This document shows, piece after piece, positions 1 to 10,913 of a stretch of DNA of 64,000 nucleotides (positions are counted from its first letter, which is position 1; each line of letters begins with the position of its first letter). Origin of the DNA: Symbiodinium sp. CCMP2592. Taxonomy: Eukaryota > Sar > Dinophyceae > Suessiales > Symbiodiniaceae. The translations under genes and the position numbers were made by a program. The notes below the pieces were generated by a model. It was not told the DNA's origin. It ran no database searches and saw only the letters and a list, made by a program, of their open reading frames with translations. Where the stretch lies: the NCBI GenBank assembly GCA_905221615.1, contig CAJNDT010004557.1, positions 1,359,001-1,423,000 on the forward strand, in the 5' to 3' direction.

Positions 1-64
1 TGATCGACTTAGACATAGGATTTGTTCCTGTTCCAAAGCCTTCTTGAGCCCTATACCTGTCCAT

Positions 65-77
65 CTGTCTGACTCTC

Positions 78-122
<45 letters not shown>

Positions 123-150
123 GTATACATATATATATATATATACACAT
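65..150. repeat. CT / TATC / TA compound microsatellite
   Basis: Alternating CT dinucleotides pass into TATC tetranucleotides and then a TA run. Simple-sequence DNA with no coding signal. Confidence 0.9.
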
Positions 151-717
151 GCGTGTTTAGTCTTATTGATATTGCGCTTTTCTTTTGCCTTTATTTATGA
201 GTAATACTACTATGATTATAATTATCATTGTAATGTGTAATGATGCGATGTCTGTAAGCGATTTCAGTTTTTTCTTTTGCCAAAAAATGACAACGTATCT
301 CGCCTCCAGCAAGTGGTGATAGAATGTGGTCACGGTTACCCCGAGCCTCCTCCGAGGCTGAACAGGGCCTGGTGCAGTCCTTTGCACCCTGATCTCGGCC
401 ATTCTTCCTTGCGCCTCCGACAGGTATTGCAAGGCCGTCACGTACGATTCGGAGATGGCTGGGTCTGTGGAGGCAACTCCAAGCAGCTTCATGGCGCCAG
501 GTCCTTAGCCGCTGGGAACGAATGTCAGGAAATCTACAAGGCCGAGGCCTGAGTAATTTGTAATAAGGTCCCCTTATAGTCCTTGTGAAAGCTATACGAT
601 ACTACGATATCCCCTGGTTTTTTCCCATGGGAGAAATAGGCTGAAGCGAAGGATGCAGTCTTGCGAGGAAGAAGGAGTGTAGCTTCTCTCGCGACGTCAT
701 CAGATGCAACTTCCACA
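151..717. other. Gene-free stretch, nothing recognised
   Basis: Short open frames occur on both strands but none resembles a known family or shows protein-like composition. No inverted repeat was seen. Confidence 0.5.
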
Positions 718-998
718 AGCAGCAGCAGTGGCACTAGCAGCAGTAGCAGTAGCAGCAGTGGCAGCAGTAGTAGCACTGGTAGTGTGGTAGCAGCAGGAGT
801 AGGACTAGGACTCGGACTGGAGCAGGACTAGGAAAAGTAGCAGGTGTAAGTGTAGGAGTAGGAGTAGGATCAGGTGGTAGTCGTGGTAGTTGTTGTTGTT
901 GCTGCTGCAAATGTGATTGTTGTTGCAGTTGCAGTAATAGGAACTATTATGCAGAAGTAGTAGTAGTAGTAGTAGTAGTAGTTGTTGTTGTAGTCGTG

Positions 999-1067
<69 letters not shown>

Positions 1068-1219
1068 CGGTAGTAGTGCTAGTAGTGGTAGTAGTAGTAG
1101 TCGTCGTCGTCGTCGTAGCGGTAGTGGTAGTGGTAGTGGTCGTGGTAGTGGTAGTGGTAGTGGTAGTGGCAGTGGCAGTGGCAGTGGCAGTGGCAGTGGC
1201 AGTGGCAGTGGCAGTGGCA

Positions 1220-1266
<47 letters not shown>

Positions 1267-1476
1267 CGTGGTCGTGTTCGTGGTGGTGGTAGTGGTAGTG
1301 GTGGTGGTAGTGGTAGTGGTAGTGGTAGTGGTAGTGGTAGTGGCGGTAGTGGCAGTGGCAGTGGCAGTGGTAGTGGTTGTGGTAGTGGTGGTGGTAGTGG
1401 TTGTAGTAGTAGGAGTAGGAGTAGGAGTAGCAGGAGTAGCAGCAGTAGTAGTAGGAGTAGCAGCAGCAGCAGCGGC

Positions 1477-1526
<50 letters not shown>

Positions 1527-1540
1527 AGTAGTACAGTAGT
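718..1540. repeat. About 820-bp compound trinucleotide/hexanucleotide microsatellite
   Basis: Long runs of AGT/GTA trinucleotides are interleaved with AGTGGT and AGTGGC hexanucleotide blocks, a short CGT run and AGC/AGG interruptions. Because the unit is 3 or 6 bp, all frames stay open over long distances and give poly-Thr, poly-Leu/Pro, poly-Val or poly-Tyr translations. These are artefacts of the repeat, not genes. The block structure (pure GTA, then GTG-rich, then GTA again) suggests stepwise expansion of variant units. Confidence 0.92.
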
Positions 1541-2000
1541 CGTAAAAACAGTGGTGCACAATAACTGAGATCTCGCTCGACACGACTGAGGTCACCGCAA
1601 GAGCAGGGAGAGATAGAGAGAGAGAGACAAACAAAGAGACATGAAGGGCAGCAGCTTCTGCTTCGACGTATAGGTAGGTAGTTGTTGTTCGACGGGCCAT
1701 CTAAGTCTACAGCTCGAACAGCTTGCAGGTACCGCTCGACCTGCATGATTCCATTTCGTGATGTTTGCGTTTGCTTCCTAAGCCTTCCGCCTACAAAAGC
1801 CTGGACGATATAAACCAAGAAATCAAACCCGCATTAATAACCATAAAGCCCTACATACTACAAGTAATTTCATAATACAATGCTGGAAAAGATGACAGCC
1901 CTTGCAGACGGTATAAAAAACCTGTGCCCTTCATTCTCCAGAGGCTCGGAAAGGTAGCGTTGGCGGCGCAGACCGCTGCAAAGGCTCCCTGGTGCGTTGA
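1541..2000. other. Gene-free stretch, nothing recognised
   Basis: Mixed-composition DNA next to the large microsatellite, with a short GA-rich patch near 1610-1640. No coding or structural signal was recognised. Confidence 0.5.
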
Positions 2001-2107
2001 CATGGGAGTTTCCGAAAATCAGGGGTCCCTTAATTTCTTGTCCTTATAATAAGGATCCTACTATTCAGGGTATTTGATGAAGGTCCCCTAGTTTGGGAAA
2101 CTCTCAT
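2001..2107. repeat. PAL-C foldback element
   Basis: Begins CATGGGAGTTTCCGAAAAT and ends with the diverged complement (GGGAAACTCTCAT). The interior has the family core CTTATAATAAGGATCCTA. About 107 bp, non-coding. Confidence 0.8.
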
Positions 2108-2463
2108 TTGGAGGTTGAGGGTGGCCTGCTGCAAGAATATATAAGGTGTTTAGTGCTCATCATTGAGGCGTATCGGGTTTGGCGTGTTGTTCTCACCCAC
2201 GCGCAAGGGTGAAAAGCTGCCGAGGAAAGAAGGTAGGTACCGGTATGTTTCCCAACTCATTAGCAGCCACCAGCCCTTTGTCGCAACTCCTAAACCCTCC
2301 CAATCCAAAACCTTAGCCGTTAACCCCTAAATCCTAAACCCTATCATCCCGACAAGCCCACCCAACTCCCCAAAATCTCTAAGCTGCGTCGATCTCTACT
2401 CTGTTTCGGACGGGTGGGCAGAGCCAGTGTGGAAAAAATGTAAACCGGACCGGTAACATGAGG

Positions 2464-2568
2464 GCCTCAGTAATTACCTATACTATTTTTTGGGGGGGTT
2501 CCTAGTATAATTCTAACATAATGGGCTTTGAACCCGATTCTAATTATTAAGGCCCCTATATTAATGAG
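2464..2568. repeat. Imperfect inverted repeat (GGGCCTYAATAATTA type)
   Basis: The left arm near GGCCTCAGTAATTACC is roughly complementary to the right arm near TAATTATTAAGGCCCC. A similar arm pair occurs at 52806-52903, so it may be a low-copy foldback family. The match is imperfect. Confidence 0.45.
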
Positions 2569-2624
2569 GAGTGGACTTTGGAGGTCTGGGTTTACTGTTT
2601 CGGGGTTTAGGGTTTAGAGTTATA

Positions 2625-2680
2625 GGGGAGTTTCCCGAAAGTTAGGGGTGCCTTATTTTGGGGCTCTTATAATGAGACCA
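2625..2680 (+). repeat. Solo left half of a PAL-C element
   Basis: GGGGAGTTTCCCGAAAGTTAG followed by TGCCTTATTTTGGGG matches the left half of the PAL-C copies at 4324 and 27366. No right arm follows, so this is a truncated copy. Confidence 0.7.
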
Positions 2681-2913
2681 AGACTCAATCCCGCTGCAGG
2701 AGCTTTTGACCAAGGACACAGTTGCTGTCACTGAGAAAGCCCCAACTGCAAGCCGGATTCCTTACATCCGGCGGTAATCCCCAGGACCAAGCCATCGCTC
2801 CTGTAATAAACCCGACATGTCCCTAAACCCCAAGTCGCTACACCAAAAGCCTAAGACCCAAAACCGAAAGATTGAAGCTCCAAACCCGACCTCCCCCCTT
2901 CAACAAAAGCCCA

Positions 2914-3007
2914 CCTAGAGGCCCCATCGTAGTTCCTTTTTTGGGGTTCATAATATATAGAATCCTGAAAGGTAATCCCAAAAAGGAACTACTATGGGGC
3001 CTATGGG
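2914..3007. repeat. PAL-B foldback element
   Basis: Left arm CCTAGAGGCCCCATCGTAG and right arm CTACTATGGGGCCTATGGG are near-complementary over about 30 bp including the shared GTTCCTTTTT block. The interior keeps AGAATCCTGAAAGGTAATCC. Confidence 0.88.
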
Positions 3008-3009
3008 TA

Positions 3010-3740
3010 CGCCCCCCTAAACCCTAAACCCCTGAAACTCCTAAATTTCAAGGAAGCGGGCCTCGGCGACGTGGCGCCAGCCGAGGACCCCCCAAAGGGG
3101 GGGGTGGAGCAGGGTTGAGTTCCTCCAAAACCCTGGTAAACAGGAATATTCCTTAAGCCTTAAACTTCCGTACGAACGGCAATAACCCTAAATCCTAAAC
3201 CCGAGTTGGAAGTAATTCCCTATTCAAGGGGTAAGCTCCGGATCGGTTTAGGATTCCTTTATGGGTTGTTTAGAGGGTTCTGTTCTAGGTTTTGTAGACT
3301 TTACCTGGTTCTGTGAAGGGGTTCAGGGTTACCTTTAGGGTTTGGTGTTCGTCCAGGGGTTGGGCTGTTCGGCTGACCGGGTCTCGTTTCTAGCAAGCAG
3401 GGGCTTGAGGTTTTGTTGGGCCTGAGGTATGTGAGCGTCGGGTGCAACAAAGTGTATGTCGCTGCATGAGATTCCCGAATAAACCCAGTTCTATCCGTAG
3501 TTAGGGGTGGCCTGAAAAGAATAAATGTTGTTACCTCGGGCTCCGTACCATGAATAAGGCAGAATCTGCCGTAACACCGAGCCTGATTATTATAGGCCGT
3601 AAGGTCCCCATGTTAAGGCAGTACAATCTGTGTTGTTCCATCCAGAATCATGGAAAGCGAAGCTGATTCTGCTGGTCTCAGGACACGAAACTGCGAGGGC
3701 ATCATTACCTGGGCCCCTATACAAGCCCCATAAGGTATAA
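3010..3740. other. Gene-free stretch with scattered telomere-like heptamers
   Basis: Isolated CCCTAAA/TTTAGGG units in both orientations (for example near 3020, 3185 and 3330) lie in otherwise unremarkable DNA. No coding signal was seen. Confidence 0.5.
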
Positions 3741-3828
3741 GCCAGAAAATTGGAATATGATTATCCTAACCCTTCTATGGTAAATTATAGGGTATCCTAC
3801 CATGAAACCATATTCCAACTTTCTGGAG
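3741..3828 (+). repeat. PAL-E foldback element
   Basis: Left arm GCCAGAAAATTGGAATATG and right arm CATATTCCAACTTTCTGG pair over about 18 bp. The interior TAACCCTTCTATGGTAAAT is shared with the copies at 5641 and 8136. Confidence 0.88.
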
Positions 3829-4111
3829 TTACCTGTAGCCCAGTTTGTCAACTCACTCTGGAACCAGTGGCAGTGGCGGTGTTGGAGAAGCTGGGGCCGG
3901 GGAGGTAGTGATGGTGGGACACGAGTCTTATGATACACTGGGCGCCCACGCGCCGCCCCGACCCGAGTAATACTTTGGCAGCAATTAGCACGTGTCGTCG
4001 TGATGGTTGTCGTCGTGGTGGTGGTGCCTGAAATAGCAGAAGCAGAAGTCGCAGCAGCCTGTAGCACCGTGGTCGTCACACATCTATTCAAGCCGCTAGT
4101 CATGAAAGCAA

Positions 4112-4158
4112 TACTCGTAGCATGAAACTATTGTAGTAACATTATCATGCTACGAGTA
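4112..4158. repeat. Short perfect hairpin, 14-bp arms
   Basis: TACTCGTAGCATGA at 4112-4125 is exactly complementary to TCATGCTACGAGTA at 4145-4158, with a 19-nt loop. It does not match any PAL family seen here. Confidence 0.75.
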
Positions 4159-4323
4159 CATTATACTTATCATTGTTCTTGTTATTATTATTATTATTAT
4201 CATTGTAACTACGGTTTTGGGTATCGTCCTGGTCGTCGTAGCAATCGCTGTGAGCATTGGCAGTCTGTCGCAAGCGATGGTGAGCAGGGGGCCCAGGTGG
4301 AGCAGCAGTGGCAGAGATAGAGA

Positions 4324-4431
4324 TATGGGAGTTTCCGAAAATTGGGGGGTACCTTATTTTGGGGACCTATAATAAGGATCCTACGTTTTAGGGTACTATA
4401 TTAGGAACCCCTATTTTCGGAAACTCCCATA
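4324..4431. repeat. PAL-C foldback element, well preserved
   Basis: Starts TATGGGAGTTTCCGAAAAT and ends TTTTCGGAAACTCCCATA, so TA sits at both outer ends, compatible with a TA target duplication. The core contains CCTATAATAAGGATCCTAC. Confidence 0.9.
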
Positions 4432-4434
4432 TCG

Positions 4435-4547
4435 GTCCCTAAGTGTCCATGCACCCAAATAGTATATACTTTGACCTTAAAGTACTCCCTTTTTCCCGTA
4501 CATTGGGCCCAAAGTATATACTATTTGGGTACATGGACCCTTAGGGG
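4435..4547. repeat. PAL-H foldback element
   Basis: Arms of about 37 bp (4435-4472 and 4511-4547) share the complementary core CCCAAATAGTATATACTTT and the outer GGTCC..TCCATG blocks. It lies 3 bp after the preceding PAL-C. It is the only full copy of its type in the window. Confidence 0.85.
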
Positions 4548-5124
4548 GTAGGAGTAGCTTCCTTTTTAGCTACCAAGAAGCCCCAATAGTTCGAAGCCCC
4601 ACGTTTGCTTCAGGACTGCCAATACTGAGGATGGCATCAGCAAAGGACTGCAGGCATAGATGGCGAGCATCGGACATCCTCAGGCCCTGATCCTTTGAGC
4701 CTCAAAGTCGCGAAAGCGCTGTGGCATGAAAGTGTCAAAGCCACAAGCTCCACACCGAAAGTGCTAAGTGCGGCACCACAACACCTTATCAAAAGCCGAG
4801 CCGGAGGTTCGTCGCAATATAAGTAGTTGAGTAGTCAATGAGAATAGAGCTTAGGGTAGTGCTATACTGTATTTATGTAGGGACTTGGAGAGAAACGTAT
4901 TGATACCCTTGCTGCATAACCCAGAACAGTCGGATCCGCATTCTACGGATCCAGAAGACCGAACCCCAAACATATGACATCCCCTAAGCCCTAAACAAAA
5001 GCCATTCATCCCAGCGCAGCTGGCACGTCTGCACTGCTCAATGGCGCTGACCCCGTGCGGCCTGCGAAAAAGAATGGCCGCCGAAGTGGCCTATTTTTTG
5101 TTCACTGTTTGGTGCTTTGGGGCT

Positions 5125-5147
5125 TATATATCCATATATATTCAATA

Positions 5148-5187
<40 letters not shown>

Positions 5188-5225
5188 CACATATAGAAAC
5201 ATGTATACATACACATACATATGTA

Positions 5226-5269
<44 letters not shown>

Positions 5270-5346
5270 CACATATATATATATATATACACATACATAT
5301 ATATATATATATATGTCTATATATATATATATATATTATATTATAT
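5125..5346. repeat. TA/TATACA microsatellite
   Basis: Long TATA runs are interrupted by CATACA and ATAG units. Short Tyr/Ile-rich frames across it are artefacts of the repeat. Confidence 0.92.
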
Positions 5347-5478
5347 CTCACAATTTGGAGCAGCATTCCCGAAGAGCATTCTGCCGGAAGGGTTCCGAAG
5401 GCCGTGGTGCGAAGAGATCGGGGGACTGCAGCGAAAATAGCGCAAAACAGAAGGCCGTGACTACCTTCCAAAATCCTA

Positions 5479-5574
5479 CCTATAGTCTCCATTGTAGTTC
5501 CTTTTGGGGGTTATCTTATAGAATCCATACTATATAACTGGTTAAAGCAAAAAGGAACTACAATGGAGACTATG
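5479..5574. repeat. PAL-A foldback element
   Basis: Left arm CTATAGTCTCCATTGTAG and right arm CTACAATGGAGACTATG are complementary, with flanking GTTCCTTTT/AAAAGGAAC. The interior keeps TTATAGAATCC. Confidence 0.88.
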
Positions 5575-5640
5575 CGTAAACTCTGGACTTCAGCCCGGGC
5601 AAGCGACTTAGCATGTAATCATGTCAAGCTATACAGTAGA

Positions 5641-5732
5641 AGCCGGAAAGTTGGAATATGATTATCCTAACCCTTCTATGGTAAATTATAGGGGAATCCT
5701 ACCATTAATCCATATTCCAACTTTCTGGAGTT
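5641..5732 (+). repeat. PAL-E foldback element
   Basis: Almost the same sequence as the copy at 3741: AGCCGGAAAGTTGGAATATG on the left, CATATTCCAACTTTCTGG on the right, and the same interior. Confidence 0.9.
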
Positions 5733-7933
5733 CCCTTTATAGTAAGATGGGAGGGGCCTCACGGGCGCAAGTGAGTTTAGGCATTAGTCAGCTGGGTTTG
5801 AGGGCTTGCCCCCTTCAGCTCTCCGATGAAACAGAGAACGGTAGCAGCGGGGGTAGCCGAGTTTGGTATGTAATGCTGGCTTGCTTTCTTGGCATGGAGC
5901 GGGGGTATAGTTGAAAAGCCGTGATGTTGCTCTCATCATCTGGCAACAGAACATGAATCAAAGCACTGGCAACACGGGCAATCATTATGAGCAGGGTAGG
6001 TTGTCGCCAGTTCGCTAGCTGCTTGCCAACTTTGGGCACTTTGAATGAAATACGATGCCGGACAGGTTAGATCGTTGAAGTGTTGGGCTGGCGATTGGCT
6101 CCATCAGTTGAGCATGTTAGACCTTCCCTCAAGCAACCACCCTTCGAAGGAACAGGATATGAACCTTTTTGCGACGATTGCGAGACAGATGTCAGCTTCT
6201 GCACTCATGCTTTCAGACTGCTTGCAAATGGTGACACGTGGTAGTGTGGATGGTGGATGCCAGGTAAAGAACCCCGCATCTCGATACTGAAATCCAATCT
6301 GAAGAGCATCTCCCGAAATGCTCCCTCTGGCTATTCCAACTCCTTCCCTTCCGGCGTTTTGGTGACGATTGCCTTTCCTGCTGATCTCTTCCCTCAACCA
6401 TGGCTGTCTCTCGCCATGCGGCTGCTGGCCGGAGTGCAAAGGCTCCTTCGCCTTTGAACCAAGCAGGGCACACGGAGGATCAAGGGGTGCAATGCAGGGC
6501 TCCGAACTATAAGCAATGCTGCTCCGCAGGCTGCAGGGTTCCATAGTAGAGCAAGCACCAAATCCTATGCTTATGATGAAGGCCCCTTGAATGGCATTTT
6601 GAGTTTAGAGGCGCGGGGTTAATTTCATTTAGCACGTTTAAGTTTGCATGTGTGCTTCGGAAGGTCCTACAAGTGTCGTCGTAAGCTGGCCAAGAGACCA
6701 CGGACCAGTTTCTGGCTTGGTGATTTTTTGTTCCTAAGCCCGCTGTCCTGAGATCTCGACCACAGACTGCCTCTTGTGTTCCCAGATGCAGCCTTTGACT
6801 TTGCAAGGTCAAACCCTAGAACTCCTTCGGACAGCTGACGTGCTTGTAGATGATAAGAGCGCCGCCTAAGTCAGTACTTCCCCGGCACTCCCTCCCGTGT
6901 CTTTGGGAGGGCTTCGGGTTTATGTTCCACGACTTTCTGGCGGCCGTTAGAAAGTAAGTTCGACTCACATAACTTTATCTCTTGGCAACATGCCGGTAAC
7001 AGCACCACTTGTCGAAGGTACATAAGGGTGAGAGCTTATCGTTAGGAGCTGGTGGCCAACAGGTGTCAAGCAAGGTTTGGGGCAGTTAGCACTCTGATGG
7101 GCTTGAGCCCCTGGACTCCTGAATCATGCGAGAGCATCCGCAAGACCAAACCCCTAAACCCTAAATCCCAACCCTAAACCCGGAACCTGGAATGAAGTGA
7201 TACGAAGCCCGGAGCCCCTCAAGCAGTCCTTAAACACTTTAGCCTTTCTTTCTGCTTGTGTGAAAATGTAGATGTGATTGTCCCGGAGCGAAATTGGGAA
7301 TACCCACTGGTGACTTGTACCATAAACCGCAACACTTCAGTTTACGTTCTTCGCCCTGGACTCTCTCTACACTAAATCCTAAGTCCTGTCAACCCGAAAT
7401 TCTAACGATTCCGAAAACCCAGGTTCCTCGCAGCGTAAGGCGATTCAGATTAGGTTTTAGGGTTTCGGTTCGCTTGCGGTCTGAGTTAAGATTTAGGGGT
7501 TTAGGGGTGTAGGGTGTGATGTTTTTGCAGACTTGGGCATATTTGGGCCACGGTCGTAGGTAGTGTTACCGGGCTACTCTACCAACGTAGAAGAGGGAGC
7601 AGTTATTCGTGTTGCAGGTCATGAAGAAGCACAAGAAGCTGTCCAGGCTTGTCGAATGTGCTCACCAGTCGAAACTTGAGACGCAAATTGAATTCCCAAA
7701 CCCAAATCAGCCCCAACACCCGAGCTTGTGGTGATCCGAGCCGCTGGTTCATTCCATGGCCACAATGGAAGGAAGCGGGTCATCTGCTGAGTAGCTGCAT
7801 GGTGAAAAGCGACACAGGGGCGTGGTCTTTAGAGATGCAGAAGCATTGATGTTTCATGTCCCTGAAAGCGGCAGATTCGACCCCATATACCCTAACACTC
7901 TGCTGCCATCCAGGACATAGTGCATGTTCCATT
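5733..7933. other. Gene-free 2.2-kb stretch
   Basis: The longest frame (6104-6544, - strand, 146 codons) and its neighbours overlap one another in several frames and match no family I recognise, so none is called. Telomere-like units occur near 7148-7185 and 7455-7512. Confidence 0.45.
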
Positions 7934-8044
7934 CCTATAGTCTCCATTCTAGTTCCTTTTTTTGATTAACCAAAATCTCTATGATAGGCCCTAACCATAA
8001 AAATGGTTCACCCCAAAAAAAGGAACTACAATGGAGACTATAGG
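7934..8044. repeat. PAL-A foldback element
   Basis: CCTATAGTCTCCATTCTAG and its complement CTACAATGGAGACTATAGG form the arms. The interior is longer and more diverged than in other copies. Confidence 0.87.
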
Positions 8045-8135
8045 TTCGATCGAATGCATGGAAGGTCAACCAGGTCCACTGCCGGCTTCTCTCACGGGAT
8101 CAAGGCACCTTGTTCTATGATGTTCTAAGGTAGAA

Positions 8136-8218
8136 GCCAGAAAGTTGGAATATGATTCTCCTAACCCTTCTATGGTAAATTATAGGGTATCCTAGCATGA
8201 AACCTCCAACTTTCTGGA
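8136..8218 (+). repeat. PAL-E foldback element with shortened right arm
   Basis: The left arm GCCAGAAAGTTGGAATATG is intact. The right arm is CCTCCAACTTTCTGG and lacks the CATATT block found in the copies at 3741 and 5641, so a small deletion has occurred. Confidence 0.85.
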
Positions 8219-8626
8219 GTTTCCTATATATGTGGTTAATGAGAAAGACAGGCCGGGGGGCGGGGAGCCGCGGGTAGGCGAGGGCGCGGCGGCTGCAAGT
8301 GCAGCAGCTGCTGCTGGCTGCCAGTGCTTCTTGTTGTTGATCTATTCCTGCTGTTGTTGTTACTGTTACTGCTGCCGTCACTGTTATCATTATTTGTATG
8401 TGGCATCGCCATTACATGTCCAATGGTTCCATTGTCTATTGTTTCTATGACTGCTATAACAATCTTACTAGTATTGCAATTGCTGATATCATCGTTTCTT
8501 TCGTGTGCTCCTAATGCTTGCTTTGTCACAGCTGTAGGTCTTGCCTTTCAGGCCTGCGTGCTTTGAGGTTGTAATGAACACAAGAGGAGCGAAGCCTGAT
8601 ACTGTCCTAATTTCCCAAAGAACCCT

Positions 8627-8735
8627 TTATCTATGTATCTATCTACATATTTATCTACCCTGGTTTCATGTGTATATATATACACATAAATTATATATAT
8701 ATATATATATATATAACACATAGGAACATATATAC
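8627..8735. repeat. TATC / TA microsatellite
   Basis: ATCTATCTACAT-type tetranucleotides are followed by TA runs. Confidence 0.85.
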
Positions 8736-8862
8736 ACACAAGCTGTACATGTATGTACCTTCCGAGTAAGCAAGGCGAAGTACCCCCGAAGCCCAGCGCG
8801 AGGTTAAAGCTGGCAAGCAAGCGGCTGCCCGACCAAAGAAACAGCCGAGAACCCAGTTCTAC

Positions 8863-8979
8863 GGTTTAGGGGTTTAGGGTTTAGGGTAGCGCGCATCGGC
8901 CTCGGTTCAAAAAAGGGTTTAGGGATTTAGGGTTTAGGGGTTTGGGGTTTAGGGGTTCAGGGTTTAGGGTTTAGGGTTT
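8863..8979 (+). repeat. Interstitial telomere-like tract (TTTAGGG/TTTAGGGG)
   Basis: Two blocks of TTTAGGG, TTTAGGGG and ATTTAGGG variants are interrupted by about 30 bp of unique DNA. The degenerate units argue for an internal array, not a chromosome end. Confidence 0.88.
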
Positions 8980-8983
8980 GATC

Positions 8984-9077
8984 GTGGTTGACAAAATTCT
9001 GGTCCTTTTTTGGGCCCCGATTATAGTATACTGATATTTGGGGTACCCCAAAAGGGACCATGATTTTGACAACCACC
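8984..9077. repeat. PAL-F foldback element
   Basis: Left arm GTGGTTGACAAAATT, right arm ATTTTGACAACCACCC, with inner complementary GGTCC-TTTTTTGGG and CCAAAAGGGACC blocks. Confidence 0.85.
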
Positions 9078-9079
9078 CA

Positions 9080-9186
9080 CCTATTTATAGTTTCCATTGT
9101 GGTTCTTTAACAAAAATTTTTGGCGGTTACCTCATAGGATCCTTAGTATAAGCGGTTAAGCCAGAAAAAGGAGCTACAATGAAGTT
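9080..9186. repeat. PAL-A foldback element, degenerate
   Basis: TATAGTTTCCATTGTGG on the left and GGAGCTACAATGAAG on the right, with a recognisable interior (CTCATAGGATCCTTAGTATA). It abuts a better-preserved PAL-A copy. Confidence 0.72.
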
Positions 9187-9187
9187 C

Positions 9188-9298
9188 TACCTCCGGTCTC
9201 CATTGTGGTTCCTTTCCGGGTTTACCTTATAGGATCCTTAATATGTAATGTATCATTGGTTAAACCAGAAAAAGGAACTACAATGGAGACTATAGGTA
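9188..9298. repeat. PAL-A foldback element
   Basis: TACCTCCGGTCTCCATTGTG and CAATGGAGACTATAGGTA form the arms, with TA at both outer ends. The interior is CTTATAGGATCCTTAATATG. Confidence 0.88.
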
Positions 9299-9651
9299 TT
9301 CTGCCATGTCCCTTTCTGTGCAGGCGGCATTTTATTCGGGATCCTGGTATGGAGACTTCAAAACAGAGAGACCTACTAATACTGACACGCGAAGGTTTGA
9401 GTCCATCAAAGCTGCAAGAGCAGAAGCTAAGCCTTAACCATAAACCAAAAGAGCTGCGAGGTTTCGGCAAATTTCAGCCACAGACCCTAGACACGTATGT
9501 CATCACAGTGCTGGTGCTTTCAGTACTGTTGTTGCCATTGCAGCGGGAGTGCTGACGGTGTGGCCGCCATCACCGTGATAGGTGCTATGCCCAAAACCGA
9601 AAACCTTCTCGCAAGGTAGGAAGGAAAAAAATCCCTGAACCAACCAGCCAA

Positions 9652-9735
9652 CCTAAACCCCAAAACCCAAAACCCTACACCCCTAAACCCCAAACCCTAA
9701 ACCCTAAATCCCAAACCCAGCACCCTAAACCCTAC
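9652..9735 (-). repeat. Interstitial telomere-like tract (CCCTAAA)
   Basis: Degenerate CCCTAAA, CCCCAAA and CCCTACA units, opposite in orientation to the tract at 8863. Confidence 0.8.
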
Positions 9736-10010
9736 AGGCCCTACATTGCTGCGCCGCAAAAGCTAGGAAGTTGGAGCACTCTTCTGAAGCACAGTAAATT
9801 GAACCACTGGGTGAGTGGAGCCACAGGCAAGCTGCAATCCCGTAACCTTGATCTCCGGAAGTGCCGTTCGTAAACTGCGGCGGGTTTAGGGTGTAGAGTT
9901 TAGGGTTTAGGGCTTTCGAACTCGAATTCAGGTCCCCAGAAAAGCCACTACACAGCCGTATCAATACGCTTGTAGACCGCTGCAAAACTGTATTTAAACC
10001 TGATCTAGCC

Positions 10011-10116
10011 TACCTATAGAGTCTCCATTGTAGTTCCTTTGCGGGTTTAACCAAGCCTATCATCTGGTTAGGCTCCTACAAACTAAGCAACCAGGAGCCA
10101 CAATGGTCTGAATGTA
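10011..10116. repeat. PAL-A foldback element, degenerate
   Basis: TACCTATAGAGTCTCCATTG opens the element. The right arm GAGCCACAATGGTCTG is only partly complementary. Confidence 0.7.
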
Positions 10117-10522
10117 GATTCTTCTCACCCTAAACCCTAATCGGCGGGACACGCTTTCGAACTCGTTGAAAGAAATTCGTGGAAAAAACAGTTTATAGGA
10201 TCATAGAAATATCCAGAAATTAGCCCAACAAGAATTACAAGGGAGACTTTCGTCGGAGGTCCGCGGGCTCTTCGCCTTTCCCGGGCTTCCAGAGGCCAAC
10301 CGCTGCCGAGGCCACCGGGGAATGTCAGGTGGGGTTTACAAATGCTCAATAGCCATTTATCAGGTTTTGTAAGGCTTTAAGTCAACATGTTGAAGGTTTA
10401 GGGTTTATGTATTTTTGAGAAGGTGGTCATACGTCGTGAGATGTGTTGCAAGGCTTTTCAAAGAGCTTTCCCGAGCTTTGCCATGGTTGCCGCTGCTGGG
10501 GGTCGACCTATACTAAGATGAT

Positions 10523-10614
10523 CATGGGACTTAGTAAGTAAGGTTTTAAGTCCCCTAATTGGGGTTATAGAAGTATAGTTACCATATTTATAACCCTACT
10601 TACTAAGTCCCATG
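10523..10614. repeat. PAL-K foldback element
   Basis: CATGGGACTTAGTAAGTA at the left pairs with TACTTACTAAGTCCCATG region at the right; the inner GGTT/AACC blocks also pair. Related to the copy at 16345. Confidence 0.85.
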
Positions 10615-10620
10615 AGCCTT

Positions 10621-10825
10621 TAAGTAGTCTCCATTGCAGCTCCCGTTTTTTGGTTTAACCAATATATTTTAGAAGGGGCCCCCACCCTGTAATAGTGACT
10701 ATAAGGACTATATTAGGTCCCTATGATATTCCTATTATACCACTGTTACAGGGTGGGGGCCTTCTAAGATATACTAAGGATCTACATAAGGTAATCCCAG
10801 ACAAGAACTATGGAGACTATAGGTA
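10621..10825. repeat. PAL-A foldback element split by a PAL-D element
   Basis: The left half (TAGTCTCCATTGCAG, then GGTTTAACCAATATAT) and the right half (ATACTAAGGATC, then GAACTATGGAGACTATAGG) are two parts of one PAL-A copy. A complete PAL-D copy at 10669-10767 lies between them. Removing the insert restores a normal-length PAL-A. Confidence 0.87.
10669..10767. repeat. PAL-D foldback element nested inside PAL-A
   Basis: Arms TTAGAAGGGGCCCCCACCC and GGGTGGGGGCCTTCTAA, extended inward by TGTAATAGTG/CACTGTTACA. ATAT occurs on both sides, a possible target duplication. Confidence 0.9.
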
Positions 10826-10913
10826 GCGCACGTCCAAGCTTCGGGATCTGAAAAGCCGTTAGCTTCGGCTTCGAGGTCGGTTCAGCCCTAAGTTGTGCAT
10901 GTAGTAGAGAAGC

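Noticed and set aside
805-1818. Long open frames (up to 337 codons) on both strands giving poly-Thr, poly-Leu/Pro, poly-Val and poly-Tyr proteins
   Set aside because: They translate the trinucleotide microsatellite, are open in many frames at once, and have no protein-like sequence outside it.
6104-6544. 146-codon - strand frame
   Set aside because: Overlaps other frames on both strands and lacks recognisable motifs or protein-like composition.
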